From contig JAEZZZ010000125.1 of the NCBI GenBank assembly GCA_023418255.1, positions 1 through 10,896 on the forward strand: 10,896 nucleotides of DNA, given 5' to 3'. Each line of letters opens with the position of its first letter. Position 1 is the first letter of the stretch. The notes under the pieces were generated by a model. The model was given only the letters and a program-made list of their open reading frames with translations, was not told where the DNA came from and searched no databases. The position numbers and the translations under genes were made by a program. Positions 1 to 6,966 of the stretch are shown piece by piece. The stretch is from Bacteroidota bacterium (GTDB lineage: Bacteria > Bacteroidota > Bacteroidia > Bacteroidales > Dysgonomonadaceae).

Positions 1-66
1 AAATGTGTATTTTTGCTCATTGTAGTATTGGGTTGTGGTGAACACAAAACTACTAAAAAAGTGTAA
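1..66 (+). CDS. Possible small lipoprotein, 3' end only
   Basis: Frame 1 is open from the window edge to a TAA at 64-66 and gives KCVFLLIVVLGCGEHKTTKKV. This looks like the hydrophobic core of a type II signal peptide (FLLIVVLG) with a lipobox-like VLGC, whose Cys would be lipidated, followed by only nine more residues rich in Lys and Thr. If the start is just outside the window, the product would be a very small lipoprotein, in size comparable to entericidins. A hairpin overlaps the stop codon, as expected for a gene end. Only 21 codons are visible and T-rich DNA readily gives hydrophobic translations, so it may be spurious or the tail of a larger gene. No family is recognised. Confidence 0.33.
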   Translation, partial: KCVFLLIVVLGCGEHKTTKKV

Positions 67-98
67 GGGATGAAAATTTATTTTTATCCCTGCACTTT
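58..98. terminator. Hairpin terminator, possibly bidirectional
   Basis: The left arm AAAGTGTAAGGGATGAAAAT (58-77) pairs with ATTTTTATCCCTGCACTTT (80-98), with one bulge and two mismatches, around a 2-nt loop. On the plus strand a T-rich run follows at 102-110. On the minus strand a run of T follows the stem directly. It probably ends the reading frame that stops at 66 and isolates it from rnpB. Confidence 0.6.
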
Positions 99-294
99 GG
101 ATTATTTTTTATCGGACAATAGTGATATTCAATAAAATAAGGATATGGACATTTTTCGCAATGTATTAGCGACGGGCAAGAATAGATATCGGGTGCTTAT
201 AAAAAGCGCTTCTAAGCGGATAAATAACAGAGGGCAAAGAGTGTAAAAAATAAAAATCGAGTCTCTTAAATATGGTAAATAGTGATTTTAGTAT

Positions 295-302
295 TACTTT
301 TG
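295..302 (+). promoter_or_regulatory. rnpB promoter -7 element
   Basis: TACTTTTG is a perfect match to the Bacteroidetes -7 consensus TAnnTTTG. Starting about 6 nt downstream puts the RNA 5' end at about 308, exactly where helix P1 of RNase P RNA begins, so promoter and RNA structure support each other. No clear -33 TTG is seen at the expected distance. Confidence 0.65.
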
Positions 303-307
303 CAGTG

Positions 308-666
308 GCAGCAGATGGGTTTGTCGCGACGCATCGCGTCGAGGAAAGTCCGGGCAACACAGAGCACCATATTTCCTAACGGGAAGCCATTCGTAAGAAT
401 AGAGTAGCATAACAGAAAATAACCGCTCCTTCGCAGGTCGTTGGAGTAAGGGTGAAAAGGTGAGGTAAGAGCTCACCGGATTTTGCAGCAATGCAAGATG
501 CCGTATGCCTTATGGGTTGCAAGGCCATGTATATCGGATATCAAGAGTTGCTCGCTCTATGCCGAGGGGTAGGCCGCTACAAAAGAATGGCGACATTCTT
601 TGAAGATAAATGACAAATATTTCCTCTTCGAGAGGAAAAACAGAACCCGGCTTATACATCGGCTGC
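308..666 (+). ncRNA. rnpB: RNase P RNA (class A)
   Basis: Catalytic RNA of ribonuclease P, which removes 5' leaders from pre-tRNAs. The universally conserved blocks are all present: GAGGAAAGTCCGGGC (341-355, CR I, 5' side of P4), GGTAAGAGCTCACCG (464-478, CR II/III region), a GAGGGGTAGGCCGC stretch (564-577) fitting the L15 region that contacts the tRNA CCA end, and ACAGAACCCGGCTTAT (640-655, CR V, 3' side of P4). The ends pair as helix P1: GCAGC and GATG (308-312, 314-317) with CATC and GCTGC (657-660, 662-666). Internal hairpins include GACGC/GCGTC (near 328-340), an 8-bp stem with a GCGA tetraloop (582-601) and an 8-bp stem at 620-638. The length of about 360 nt is normal for bacterial type A. 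Ends are accurate to a few bases. Confidence 0.96.
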
Positions 667-674
667 TTTTTTTT
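657..674 (+). terminator. rnpB 3' end: P1 strand plus T-run
   Basis: The 3' strand of P1 (657-666) is followed at once by eight T residues (667-674). No separate hairpin is present, so the closing helix of the RNA itself, or the 620-638 hairpin, presumably serves as the terminator stem. Confidence 0.55.
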
Positions 675-681
675 ATTTTTG
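674..681 (+). promoter_or_regulatory. Possible -7 element for the brkB-like gene
   Basis: TATTTTTG matches TAnnTTTG perfectly and begins on the last T of the rnpB T-run. A start about 6 nt later (near 687) would leave a leader of only about 5 nt before the ATG at 692. The match may be accidental, since the stretch is almost all T; read-through from rnpB is the alternative. Confidence 0.3.
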
Positions 682-691
682 ATTAAACACA

Positions 692-2086
692 ATGACGAAA
701 CAAAAGACCGAGGCTGACAAGAAAAAAGAAAAGCCGTTTAAACCAAGCAAATTAACTGTATGGAAAATTCGTATAACTGAGTTTATCGAATTTCTGACGT
801 ATGACATCTGGCGAATCGATTCCGACACACTATCGTCAAAGAAAAGCCGTTTGTATGACGCCATCAAAACCGTTATCCTCACAGTGAGAAACACGGACGA
901 GCTGAATTTGAGTGCAAGTGCCGCGTCGCTTACATACCGAACCGTTTTGTCGATTGTGCCGATGTTGGCTGTTATTTTTGCCATCGCGCGTGGATTTGGG
1001 TTAGAAAAATTTCTAAAATCGGGACTATTTAGCTACTTCGAGGTACAAAACGACATGCTGGAAAAGGCGTTTAGTATTATCGACGATTCGCTAAAATACG
1101 CACAAGGCGGTATCTTTGCCGGCATTGGCGTTGTGCTCTTGCTATATACGGTTTTCACTCTTTTTCAGGATATCGAAATCAACTTCAACCGCATTTGGCA
1201 AATAAAAAAAGGGCGCAGCATCCAACGACGTGCCATCGACTATTTGGCGCTCATTCTTCTACTTCCGGTAATGATAATCCTCAACAGCGGATTGAGTTTT
1301 ATGATCAGTTCATCCACCCTCTATTTTGATAGATACAGCTATATCCTTAATCCGTTGGTGACACAAGTCCTTAACTTTCTCCCGTTTTTTATTACCATTT
1401 TTGTGCTAACGTTGCTATACAAATTCATGCCAAACACGAGAGTGAAATTTATCAACGCGTTGATTGCCGCGGTAATTATCGGCACCATCTATCAATTTTT
1501 TCAAATACTTTACATGAATGGGCAAATATGGATTACAAAATACAACGCCATCTATGGAACTTTTGCCGCCATCCCGCTCTTGCTGCTTTGGCTTCAGTTG
1601 TCGTGGTATCTTATTCTGATCGGCGTAACACTATCGTTTTCGGCTCAAAATGTGCGAAAATTTTCTTTTGAGAAAGAGACACGAAACATTAGCCGCCAAT
1701 ATTTTGATTTTTTCACTTTATTGATTACGTCGGTGATTGTAAAGCGTTTTGCAGAGCAAAAACCACCCATGACACCGGACGAAATTTCCGATGAGTGCAA
1801 AATTCCTATTAGACTGACAAACCAGATCATTAATGAATTGGAAGAGATGCAAATGATCACCCCCACCCCATCTCTCGCAGATGAAAAACTGAAAGCATAT
1901 CAACCGGCATTTGATATCAACCTCATATCCATTGGATTTTTAGCAGAGAAAATTGATATGCATGGATCCAATGATTTTCTAATTGACATAAAAGGGAAAT
2001 ATTTAAAGCACTGGGAATCATTCATAAAGGCGCGTAGTTGCATGTACGATAAAGGCAACGACACACTGTTGAAAGATTTGCATTAA
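692..2086 (+). CDS. YihY/BrkB-family inner-membrane protein
   Basis: This is a 464-residue integral membrane protein of the YihY/BrkB (Pfam Virul_fac_BrkB) family, once mislabelled RNase BN; its molecular function is not established. Six hydrophobic segments fit the family: about 82-100, 141-159, 182-206, 222-244, 253-275 and 290-317. Family-like features are LSASAASLTYRTVLSIVP (72-90) at the first segment and YNAIYGTFAAIPLLLLWL (284-301) near the last. The N-terminus is Lys-rich and probably cytoplasmic. After the membrane part comes a soluble tail of about 135 residues (330-464), making the protein longer than the roughly 290-residue enterobacterial YihY. Part of the tail, MTPDEISDECKIPIRLTNQIINELEEMQMI (split here as 360-374 and 375-389), reads like a winged helix. 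The gene starts 26 nt after rnpB with no clear Shine-Dalgarno sequence. It converges on the next gene with a 26-nt gap and no terminator hairpin. Confidence 0.9.
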   Translation: MTKQKTEADKKKEKPFKPSKLTVWKIRITEFIEFLTYDIWRIDSDTLSSKKSRLYDAIKTVILTVRNTDELNLSASAASLTYRTVLSIVPMLAVIFAIARGFGLEKFLKSGLFSYFEVQNDMLEKAFSIIDDSLKYAQGGIFAGIGVVLLLYTVFTLFQDIEINFNRIWQIKKGRSIQRRAIDYLALILLLPVMIILNSGLSFMISSSTLYFDRYSYILNPLVTQVLNFLPFFITIFVLTLLYKFMPNTRVKFINALIAAVIIGTIYQFFQILYMNGQIWITKYNAIYGTFAAIPLLLLWLQLSWYLILIGVTLSFSAQNVRKFSFEKETRNISRQYFDFFTLLITSVIVKRFAEQKPPMTPDEISDECKIPIRLTNQIINELEEMQMITPTPSLADEKLKAYQPAFDINLISIGFLAEKIDMHGSNDFLIDIKGKYLKHWESFIKARSCMYDKGNDTLLKDLH

Positions 2087-2112
2087 ACAGATAAACAAAG
2101 AACAACAAAACA

Positions 2113-2829
2113 CTAAGAAGAGGGGAAATAGGATAGATTCTCTAATGGCAATTGTTTCAATCGCTTACTGATAGTTTTCGCATCTTCGCCACACATAGCG
2201 CTTAAAAGTTTCCAAAAGTTGGGACCGTGATTCATCTCTCGCGTATGTGCCAACTCATGAAGCACGACATAATCAATATAAGGTTCGGGTAGAAAAAGAA
2301 GAAAATAGGAAAGATTAATATTTTTTCTTCCTGAACAACTCCCCCACCGCGAGCGACTCGACGTTATTTTTACACGCTCGTACGACATTCCAAACCGCTC
2401 GGCAAAAAAAGCCGTTTTCCGCGGCAGAATTCTCCGCGCCTCACGGCGCAACAAATTTAGTATCGTTATCCTTATGCGTTCTTGCGTTTCATCATCTTCA
2501 ACAGGGTGTTCCATCGGGATAAAAATTGTCAGCACACTGTTTTTCAGTTGATAGCTTAATTCGCTCACTTCTGCCGTCTTTCGGATTTGTACATCAAAGG
2601 CAAATGTTGTGAGGCGCGTGCCTTCTACAAAGGGTTTGCTCGTAGGCGACTTTATTGCCAACAGGCGTGGCGCCAATTCGCGAATAACATCACGAACCTC
2701 TTTTTTAGATGCTGTTCGTGGCACTGTTAGCTGAATGTATCCCTCTTTCCTGCGCGCGATAAATTGTACCGCGCGAGGGTGTGGTTTAACGACGATTCGT
2801 CCCAGTTGTTCATCATAAAATTCATTCAT
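2113..2829 (-). CDS. YgjP-like (DUF45/M48-type) zinc metallopeptidase
   Basis: This 238-residue protein belongs to the YgjP-like/DUF45 (WLM/SprT-related) metallopeptidase family. The zinc site is HELAH (191-195) followed by the third ligand region EMNHGPNFW (198-206, His201), spaced as in the family. The second family hallmark is SRSRWGSCSGRKNINLSY (158-175), containing the conserved RWGSCS. The N-terminal half (about 10-110) is beta-rich without recognised motifs, as in relatives. There is no signal peptide or membrane segment, so it is probably cytoplasmic. The substrate is unknown; homologues sit with restriction systems or alone, and nothing here links it to a system. The start follows an AT-rich stretch with no Shine-Dalgarno; it is divergent from mlaE across 68 nt. 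All catalytic residues are intact. Confidence 0.9.
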   Translation of the reverse strand: MNEFYDEQLGRIVVKPHPRAVQFIARRKEGYIQLTVPRTASKKEVRDVIRELAPRLLAIKSPTSKPFVEGTRLTTFAFDVQIRKTAEVSELSYQLKNSVLTIFIPMEHPVEDDETQERIRITILNLLRREARRILPRKTAFFAERFGMSYERVKITSSRSRWGSCSGRKNINLSYFLLFLPEPYIDYVVLHELAHTREMNHGPNFWKLLSAMCGEDAKTISKRLKQLPLENLSYFPSS

Positions 2830-2864
2830 AATGTAAATATATATGTTTTCTAAGAAAAATCATG

Positions 2865-2872
2865 TACATTTG
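2865..2872 (+). promoter_or_regulatory. mlaE-mlaF promoter -7 element
   Basis: TACATTTG is a perfect TAnnTTTG box. The predicted start near 2878 gives a leader of about 20 nt, containing AAGGA (2884-2888) 9 nt before the ATG at 2898, one of the few Shine-Dalgarno-like sequences in the window. A -33 TTG is not clear. Confidence 0.6.
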
Positions 2873-2897
2873 TGAAAACAATTAAGGAAACAAAAAG

Positions 2898-3647
2898 ATG
2901 AATATCGTTCGTTCATTGGAAAGCGTTGGACAATATGCGCTATTGCTACAAAAAGTGATGACAATTCCTGACCGTATGCGTGAGTTCTTTAAAGAATTCA
3001 TCAAAGAGGTATATAAACTGGGGGTAAATTCCATTTGGATAGTGATGATTATTTCGTTTTTCATCGGTGCCGTTATCGTGATGCAGATCGCATTGAACAT
3101 CGCTTCACCGCTGCTGCCACCATTTACGATTGGTGCCGTTTCGCGCGAAATCATCATTTTGGAATTCTCATCCACCATTATGTGCCTAATATTGTCGGGA
3201 AAAGTTGGCTCAAATATTGCCTCGGAAGTAGGGACCATGAGAATCACGGAACAGGTGGACGCATTGGATATTATGGGTATCAATTCTGCCAATTATCTGA
3301 TATTTCCAAAAATCACCGCGTTTGTCGCATTTATGCCGGTGCTGGTCATTTTCAGCATGTTCCTGGGGCTCTTTGGTGGCTATGCCATCTGCATCATTCT
3401 GGGAACACCGTCAGTCGAAACGTATATATATGGCATTCAGGCTTTTTTTAGACCATCGCTGGTGTGGTATTCCATTGTTAAGGCGATGCTCTTCGGGTTC
3501 ATCATCTCATCGGTAGCTGCCTATTTTGGATATTCTGTAAAAGGTGGAGCATTGGATGTAGGCAAAGCAAGCACCGACTCGGTGGTTATCAACAGCGTTT
3601 TAATATTGGGAACAGACTTGATTTTCACTCAGTTGGTGATGAGTTAA
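2898..3647 (+). CDS. mlaE: MlaE-family ABC transporter permease
   Basis: Permease of an MCE/Mla-type lipid transporter, which in Gram-negative bacteria moves phospholipids between inner and outer membranes. The 249 residues match the normal family length. The family signature EVGTMRITEQVDALDIMG (110-127) is present, and GKVGSNIASE just before it (101-110) is also typical. Hydrophobic segments lie at about 45-67, 86-100, 139-170, 190-211 and 226-247, with an amphipathic N-terminal helix (about 20-40) as in known MlaE folds. It is the first gene of a two-gene unit, 26 nt ahead of the ATPase. In Bacteroidetes the true substrate and direction are less studied than in E. coli, so the lipid role is inferred from the family. 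Confidence 0.93.
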   Translation: MNIVRSLESVGQYALLLQKVMTIPDRMREFFKEFIKEVYKLGVNSIWIVMIISFFIGAVIVMQIALNIASPLLPPFTIGAVSREIIILEFSSTIMCLILSGKVGSNIASEVGTMRITEQVDALDIMGINSANYLIFPKITAFVAFMPVLVIFSMFLGLFGGYAICIILGTPSVETYIYGIQAFFRPSLVWYSIVKAMLFGFIISSVAAYFGYSVKGGALDVGKASTDSVVINSVLILGTDLIFTQLVMS

Positions 3648-3673
3648 GAAAATAAGCAAAGAGATAAAAAAGA

Positions 3674-4492
3674 ATGATAAAGGTACAGAATCTTATAAAA
3701 GAGTTTGAGGGACGTCCGATTCTTAAAGATATCAGCGCCACATTTAAACAAGGAGCGGTAAACATGATTATTGGTAAAAGCGGATCCGGTAAAACCGTAT
3801 TTCTCAAATGTTTGATCGGACTCATTCAACCAACATCAGGCGAGATTCGCTACAACAACCGCAACATTGTTACCATGAAGCCCAAAGAAATCAAACGCCT
3901 GCGACGCGATATGGGAATGCTTTTCCAAGGGTCGGCACTTTTTGACTCCAAAACGGTGTTGGAGAATGTGATGTTTCCTCTCGATATGTTTTCACGAAAA
4001 AACAAACGCGAGAGAAGAAAACGTGCCGAGTTCTGCTTAGAACGCGTCAATCTGTCGCACGCGCACGACCTGTTTCCCTCTGAAATTAGCGGTGGAATGA
4101 TGAAGCGTGTCGCTATTGCTCGTTCTATCGCGTTGAATCCAAAATATCTTTTTTGCGATGAACCCAATTCGGGACTCGACCCTAAAACATCGCAACTCAT
4201 TGATGAACTCATCTATGACATTACCAGCGACTTTTCAATGACGACCATCGTTGTTTCGCACGATATGAACTCTGTAATGAACATCGGCGACAAAATCATC
4301 TTTCTGAACGAAGGCATCAAAGAGTGGGAAGGAACGAAGACAGAAATTATGGATGCCAACAATAAGAAACTTAACGATTTTGTTTTTGCATCCGATCTAT
4401 TCAAAAAGATAAAAAAAGCGGAAGGTATCATCGCCGTAAACGAGGAAAACAAATCAAACAAACCCATCGAAGAGAAAAAAAAGCAATCGTAA
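3674..4492 (+). CDS. mlaF: MlaF-family ABC transporter ATPase
   Basis: Cytoplasmic ATPase that powers the MlaE permease. Motifs in order over 272 residues are: Walker A GKSGSGKT (34-41), Q-loop LFQGSALFDS (83-92, Gln85; the ALFDS run is typical of MlaF/Ttg2A), signature ISGGMMKR (138-145), Walker B with D-loop FCDEPNSGLDP (160-170, catalytic Glu163), and the switch His196 in VVSHDM. The residues needed for ATP hydrolysis are intact. After the conserved core (to about 245) there is a charged tail, rich in Lys, Glu and Asn, ending EEKKKQS. Translation probably depends on the upstream gene's mRNA: the gap is 26 nt with no promoter seen. No MCE-domain gene follows, so that partner must be encoded elsewhere. 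Confidence 0.94.
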   Translation: MIKVQNLIKEFEGRPILKDISATFKQGAVNMIIGKSGSGKTVFLKCLIGLIQPTSGEIRYNNRNIVTMKPKEIKRLRRDMGMLFQGSALFDSKTVLENVMFPLDMFSRKNKRERRKRAEFCLERVNLSHAHDLFPSEISGGMMKRVAIARSIALNPKYLFCDEPNSGLDPKTSQLIDELIYDITSDFSMTTIVVSHDMNSVMNIGDKIIFLNEGIKEWEGTKTEIMDANNKKLNDFVFASDLFKKIKKAEGIIAVNEENKSNKPIEEKKKQS

Positions 4493-4495
4493 CGG

Positions 4496-4518
4496 AAAAA
4501 ACATCCTCTGTTTTTTTT
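4496..4518 (+). terminator. Terminator after mlaF
   Basis: AAAAAACA (4496-4503) pairs with TGTTTTTT (4509-4516) around TCCTC, and the run of eight T (4511-4518) continues past the stem. It lies just 3 nt after the mlaF stop, separating the transporter genes from the suf genes. Confidence 0.65.
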
Positions 4519-4571
4519 CTTATTCGGCTTTTGAATCCTAAACAGTGCTTTATTCCTGATTTTATAAGGTA

Positions 4572-4628
4572 TTAACAAACAATTCTGCCTTACGATTGTT
4601 AAATTCGAGCAAGGCGTTGGTTCTTGCT
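4572..4628 (+). promoter_or_regulatory. Two tandem inverted repeats in the sufC leader
   Basis: The first pair is TTAACAA (4572-4578) and TTGTTAA (4596-4602), 17 nt apart. The second is AGCAAG (4608-4613) and CTTGCT (4623-4628), 9 nt apart and followed by TTTTA. They fill the 206-nt gap before sufC, where an operator, attenuator or leader hairpin could act, for example in iron or oxidative control of suf genes. No known regulator motif is recognised, and no perfect TAnnTTTG box was found between 4519 and 4698, so the function is a guess. Confidence 0.25.
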
Positions 4629-4698
4629 TTTATAAACACCAATACAAAACAGCGCAATACAAAAATGTTGTTTTATAGATTATATTAACTGTAACAAT

Positions 4699-5451
4699 AT
4701 GACAAAGCTTTTAAAAATAAATAACTTACACGCTATAGTAGAAGAAAAGGAAATCCTTAAAGGCATTAATCTCGAAGTTGATTCCGGAGAAATACACGCC
4801 ATTATGGGGCCCAACGGTTCGGGGAAAAGCACCTTAGCATCTGTTTTGGCGGGCGACCCCAAATTTGAAGTCACACAAGGAAGCGTAACATTCAAAGGGA
4901 AAGACTTACTGGATATGGAACCGGAAGATCGTTCTCGCGAAGGCATCTTTTTGAGTTTTCAATATCCTGTTGAGATTCCCGGAGTAAGCATGGTAAACTT
5001 CATGCGTGCCGCCGTGAACGAACAACGAAAATATAAGGGAGAAGAGCCCATCTCGGCAAGTGATTTTCTGAAACTGATGCGCGACAAGCGCGAACTGTTG
5101 GGCATGGATACACAGTTGGTAAACAGAGCCGTAAATGAAGGATTTTCGGGTGGCGAGAAAAAGCGAAACGAAATATTTCAGATGGCAATGCTGCAACCTC
5201 ACCTATCCATCTTAGACGAAACCGATTCCGGACTTGATATCGACGCGCTTCGCATTGTAGCTTCAGGCGTTAATAAACTACATTCACCCAACCATGCCAC
5301 CATTTTAATCACACACTATCAACGGCTGCTCAATTACATAAAACCGGATCATGTGCATGTCCTCTACAAAGGAAAAATCGTAAAATCCGGAGGTCCCGAT
5401 TTGGCTTTACAACTCGAAGAAAAAGGATACGACTGGCTCATAAAGCCTTAA
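4699..5451 (+). CDS. sufC: Fe-S cluster assembly ATPase SufC
   Basis: ABC-type ATPase of the SufBCD scaffold complex, which assembles iron-sulfur clusters in the cytoplasm; ATP-driven SufC dimerisation reshapes SufB and SufD. The 250 residues match the usual size. Motifs: Walker A GPNGSGKST (37-45), Q-loop LSFQYPVEIPGVSM (85-98, Gln88; this run is characteristic of SufC), signature FSGGEKKRNEI (149-159), Walker B/D-loop ILDETDSGLDIDAL (171-184, catalytic Glu174) and switch His206 in LITHYQRLL. All key residues are present. It is the first gene of a sufC-sufD-sufS block, whereas sufB normally precedes it. There is no Shine-Dalgarno before the ATG, which is common in Bacteroidetes. The sufD gene follows after 120 nt. 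Confidence 0.97.
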   Translation: MTKLLKINNLHAIVEEKEILKGINLEVDSGEIHAIMGPNGSGKSTLASVLAGDPKFEVTQGSVTFKGKDLLDMEPEDRSREGIFLSFQYPVEIPGVSMVNFMRAAVNEQRKYKGEEPISASDFLKLMRDKRELLGMDTQLVNRAVNEGFSGGEKKRNEIFQMAMLQPHLSILDETDSGLDIDALRIVASGVNKLHSPNHATILITHYQRLLNYIKPDHVHVLYKGKIVKSGGPDLALQLEEKGYDWLIKP

Positions 5452-5571
5452 GAAAACGAGATGCATGGCAGTGACAAAACAGACGAAGCTTTTACTTGCA
5501 AATAGTACACATTTTTTGTTCCCATTTCACAAAACAGCTCATGATGCAAACATCACTAGAACACGTAAACA

Positions 5572-6912
5572 ATGACAGAACAACAATATATCGACTTATT
5601 TCAACAGCATCGCAGTGAAATTGATTCCAACTCATCCGAAGGCATCAACAAAGCACGCGATGCAGCCTTTGAAACATTCAAAAAGATAGGGTTTCCCACA
5701 ACAAAAGATGAAGACTACAAACACTCAAATATTGCTCGTGTGTTTGACGGCAACTTCGGACTCAATCTGCGCAATGTGCCCATCGCGGTCAATCCGTATG
5801 ACGTCTTCAAATGCGATGTGCCGGATTTAAAAACACATTTGCACTTCCTTATAAACGAACGATATTATGATAAAATAAAACCGACGGAAAGCCTGCCGAA
5901 AGGAGTTTTTGCCGGCAGCCTTTCTCTGTTTTCAGAGAAATATCCCCAAATTTTCCGGCGATACTATGCACGGATTGCTAACTATTCCAACAACGGAACG
6001 GCTGCTTATAACACCATGTTCGCACAAGATGGATTCGTACTTTATCTACCGGAAAAAACAGTGATAGAAAAACCCATTCAGCTGATTAATATCCTTCGCG
6101 GAAAGGTGGATATGAACGTCAACCGTCGAGTTTTAATTATCGCCGAGAAAAATACGCAAGCCAAACTACTTATCTGCGACCACACGGTGGACGATGTCCG
6201 TTTTGTCGTAACGCAAGTCACCGAGGTTTTTGCCGATACCGACTCACAAGTTGATATTTACGAATTGGAAGAAAATTCGGAAAAAGTATCGCGTATAAAT
6301 TCATTTTTCAGCCAACAAAAAGAAAATTCAAGCGTCATCGCTGCCGGAATCACCCTTCATAATGGCTATACGCGCAACAACTTTAACGTCCAAATCTTAG
6401 GAAAACATGCCGAAGCACACGTGGGCGGTTTGGCAATTTGTGACAAAACACAACATGTTGACAACTTTGCCTATCTTGACCATGTTTTTCCACATTGCAC
6501 AAGTAATCAATTGTTTAAAACGATTTTAGATGAACGTGCAACCGGAATTTTCTGTGGGAAAATTATGGTGGAAAAAAATGCTCAAAAAACACAAGCATAC
6601 CAAACCAATCGCAACCTGTGCGTTTCAAATAACGCGCAAATGTATGCCAAACCACAATTGGAAATTTATGCCGATGATGTTAAGTGTTCGCACGGATTGA
6701 CCACCGGACAGCTCGACCAAGAAGCCCTTTTCTATATGCGTGCGCGCGGAATTGACAAAGACGAAGCACGCCTGCTGCTTATGGTGGCATTTACGCGCGA
6801 TGTGATTGATATGATTCGTATCGATTCATTGCAAGAGCGCATCGAATATCTTATCGACAAGCGATTTAGAGGAGAATTGTTGCGCTGCGGAAATTGCGAA
6901 GTGTGCAAATAG
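5572..6912 (+). CDS. sufD: Fe-S cluster assembly scaffold protein SufD
   Basis: SufD pairs with SufB and SufC in the cytoplasmic Fe-S scaffold and is needed for iron entry in E. coli. The 446 residues have the normal architecture: a helical N-terminal part (about 1-130), a right-handed beta-helix core (about 150-385) and a helical C-terminal part that docks SufC. The core contains AEAHVGGLAICDKTQHVDN (280-298), the LDERATGIFCGKI stretch (319-331) and YADDVKCSHGLTTGQLD (366-382). Cys372 and His374 in KCSHG align with the Cys and His described as important in E. coli SufD (Cys358, His360). I call SufD rather than SufB because of the length, the SufD-like helical N-terminus and the order sufC-sufD-sufS. 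The last residues form CGNCEVCK (Cys439, Cys442, Cys445), a CxxCxxC tail. The gene is 54 nt before sufS. Confidence 0.95.
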   Translation: MTEQQYIDLFQQHRSEIDSNSSEGINKARDAAFETFKKIGFPTTKDEDYKHSNIARVFDGNFGLNLRNVPIAVNPYDVFKCDVPDLKTHLHFLINERYYDKIKPTESLPKGVFAGSLSLFSEKYPQIFRRYYARIANYSNNGTAAYNTMFAQDGFVLYLPEKTVIEKPIQLINILRGKVDMNVNRRVLIIAEKNTQAKLLICDHTVDDVRFVVTQVTEVFADTDSQVDIYELEENSEKVSRINSFFSQQKENSSVIAAGITLHNGYTRNNFNVQILGKHAEAHVGGLAICDKTQHVDNFAYLDHVFPHCTSNQLFKTILDERATGIFCGKIMVEKNAQKTQAYQTNRNLCVSNNAQMYAKPQLEIYADDVKCSHGLTTGQLDQEALFYMRARGIDKDEARLLLMVAFTRDVIDMIRIDSLQERIEYLIDKRFRGELLRCGNCEVCK

Positions 6913-6966
6913 ATAAGATTGACACAAAAGAAAGAACTATATTCATCCATCAATTCCGGATAAACA

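Noticed and set aside
207..218. Small hairpin CGCT/AGCG in the gap before rnpB.
   Set aside because: A 4-bp stem with no T-run and no associated gene is not distinguishable from chance.
166..692. Three minus-strand open frames of 60-65 codons across rnpB.
   Set aside because: They lie over the conserved RNase P RNA, overlap each other, and show no protein family features.
2862..2869. Perfect palindrome ATGTACAT overlapping the mlaE -7 box, a possible operator.
   Set aside because: Eight-base palindromes are expected about every 256 bases, so one in a promoter region carries no weight alone.
3035..3451. A 138-codon plus-strand open frame inside the mlaE coding sequence.
   Set aside because: It overlaps a clearly conserved MlaE in another frame and its translation (rich in His, Arg and Trp) shows no family features, so it is a shadow frame.
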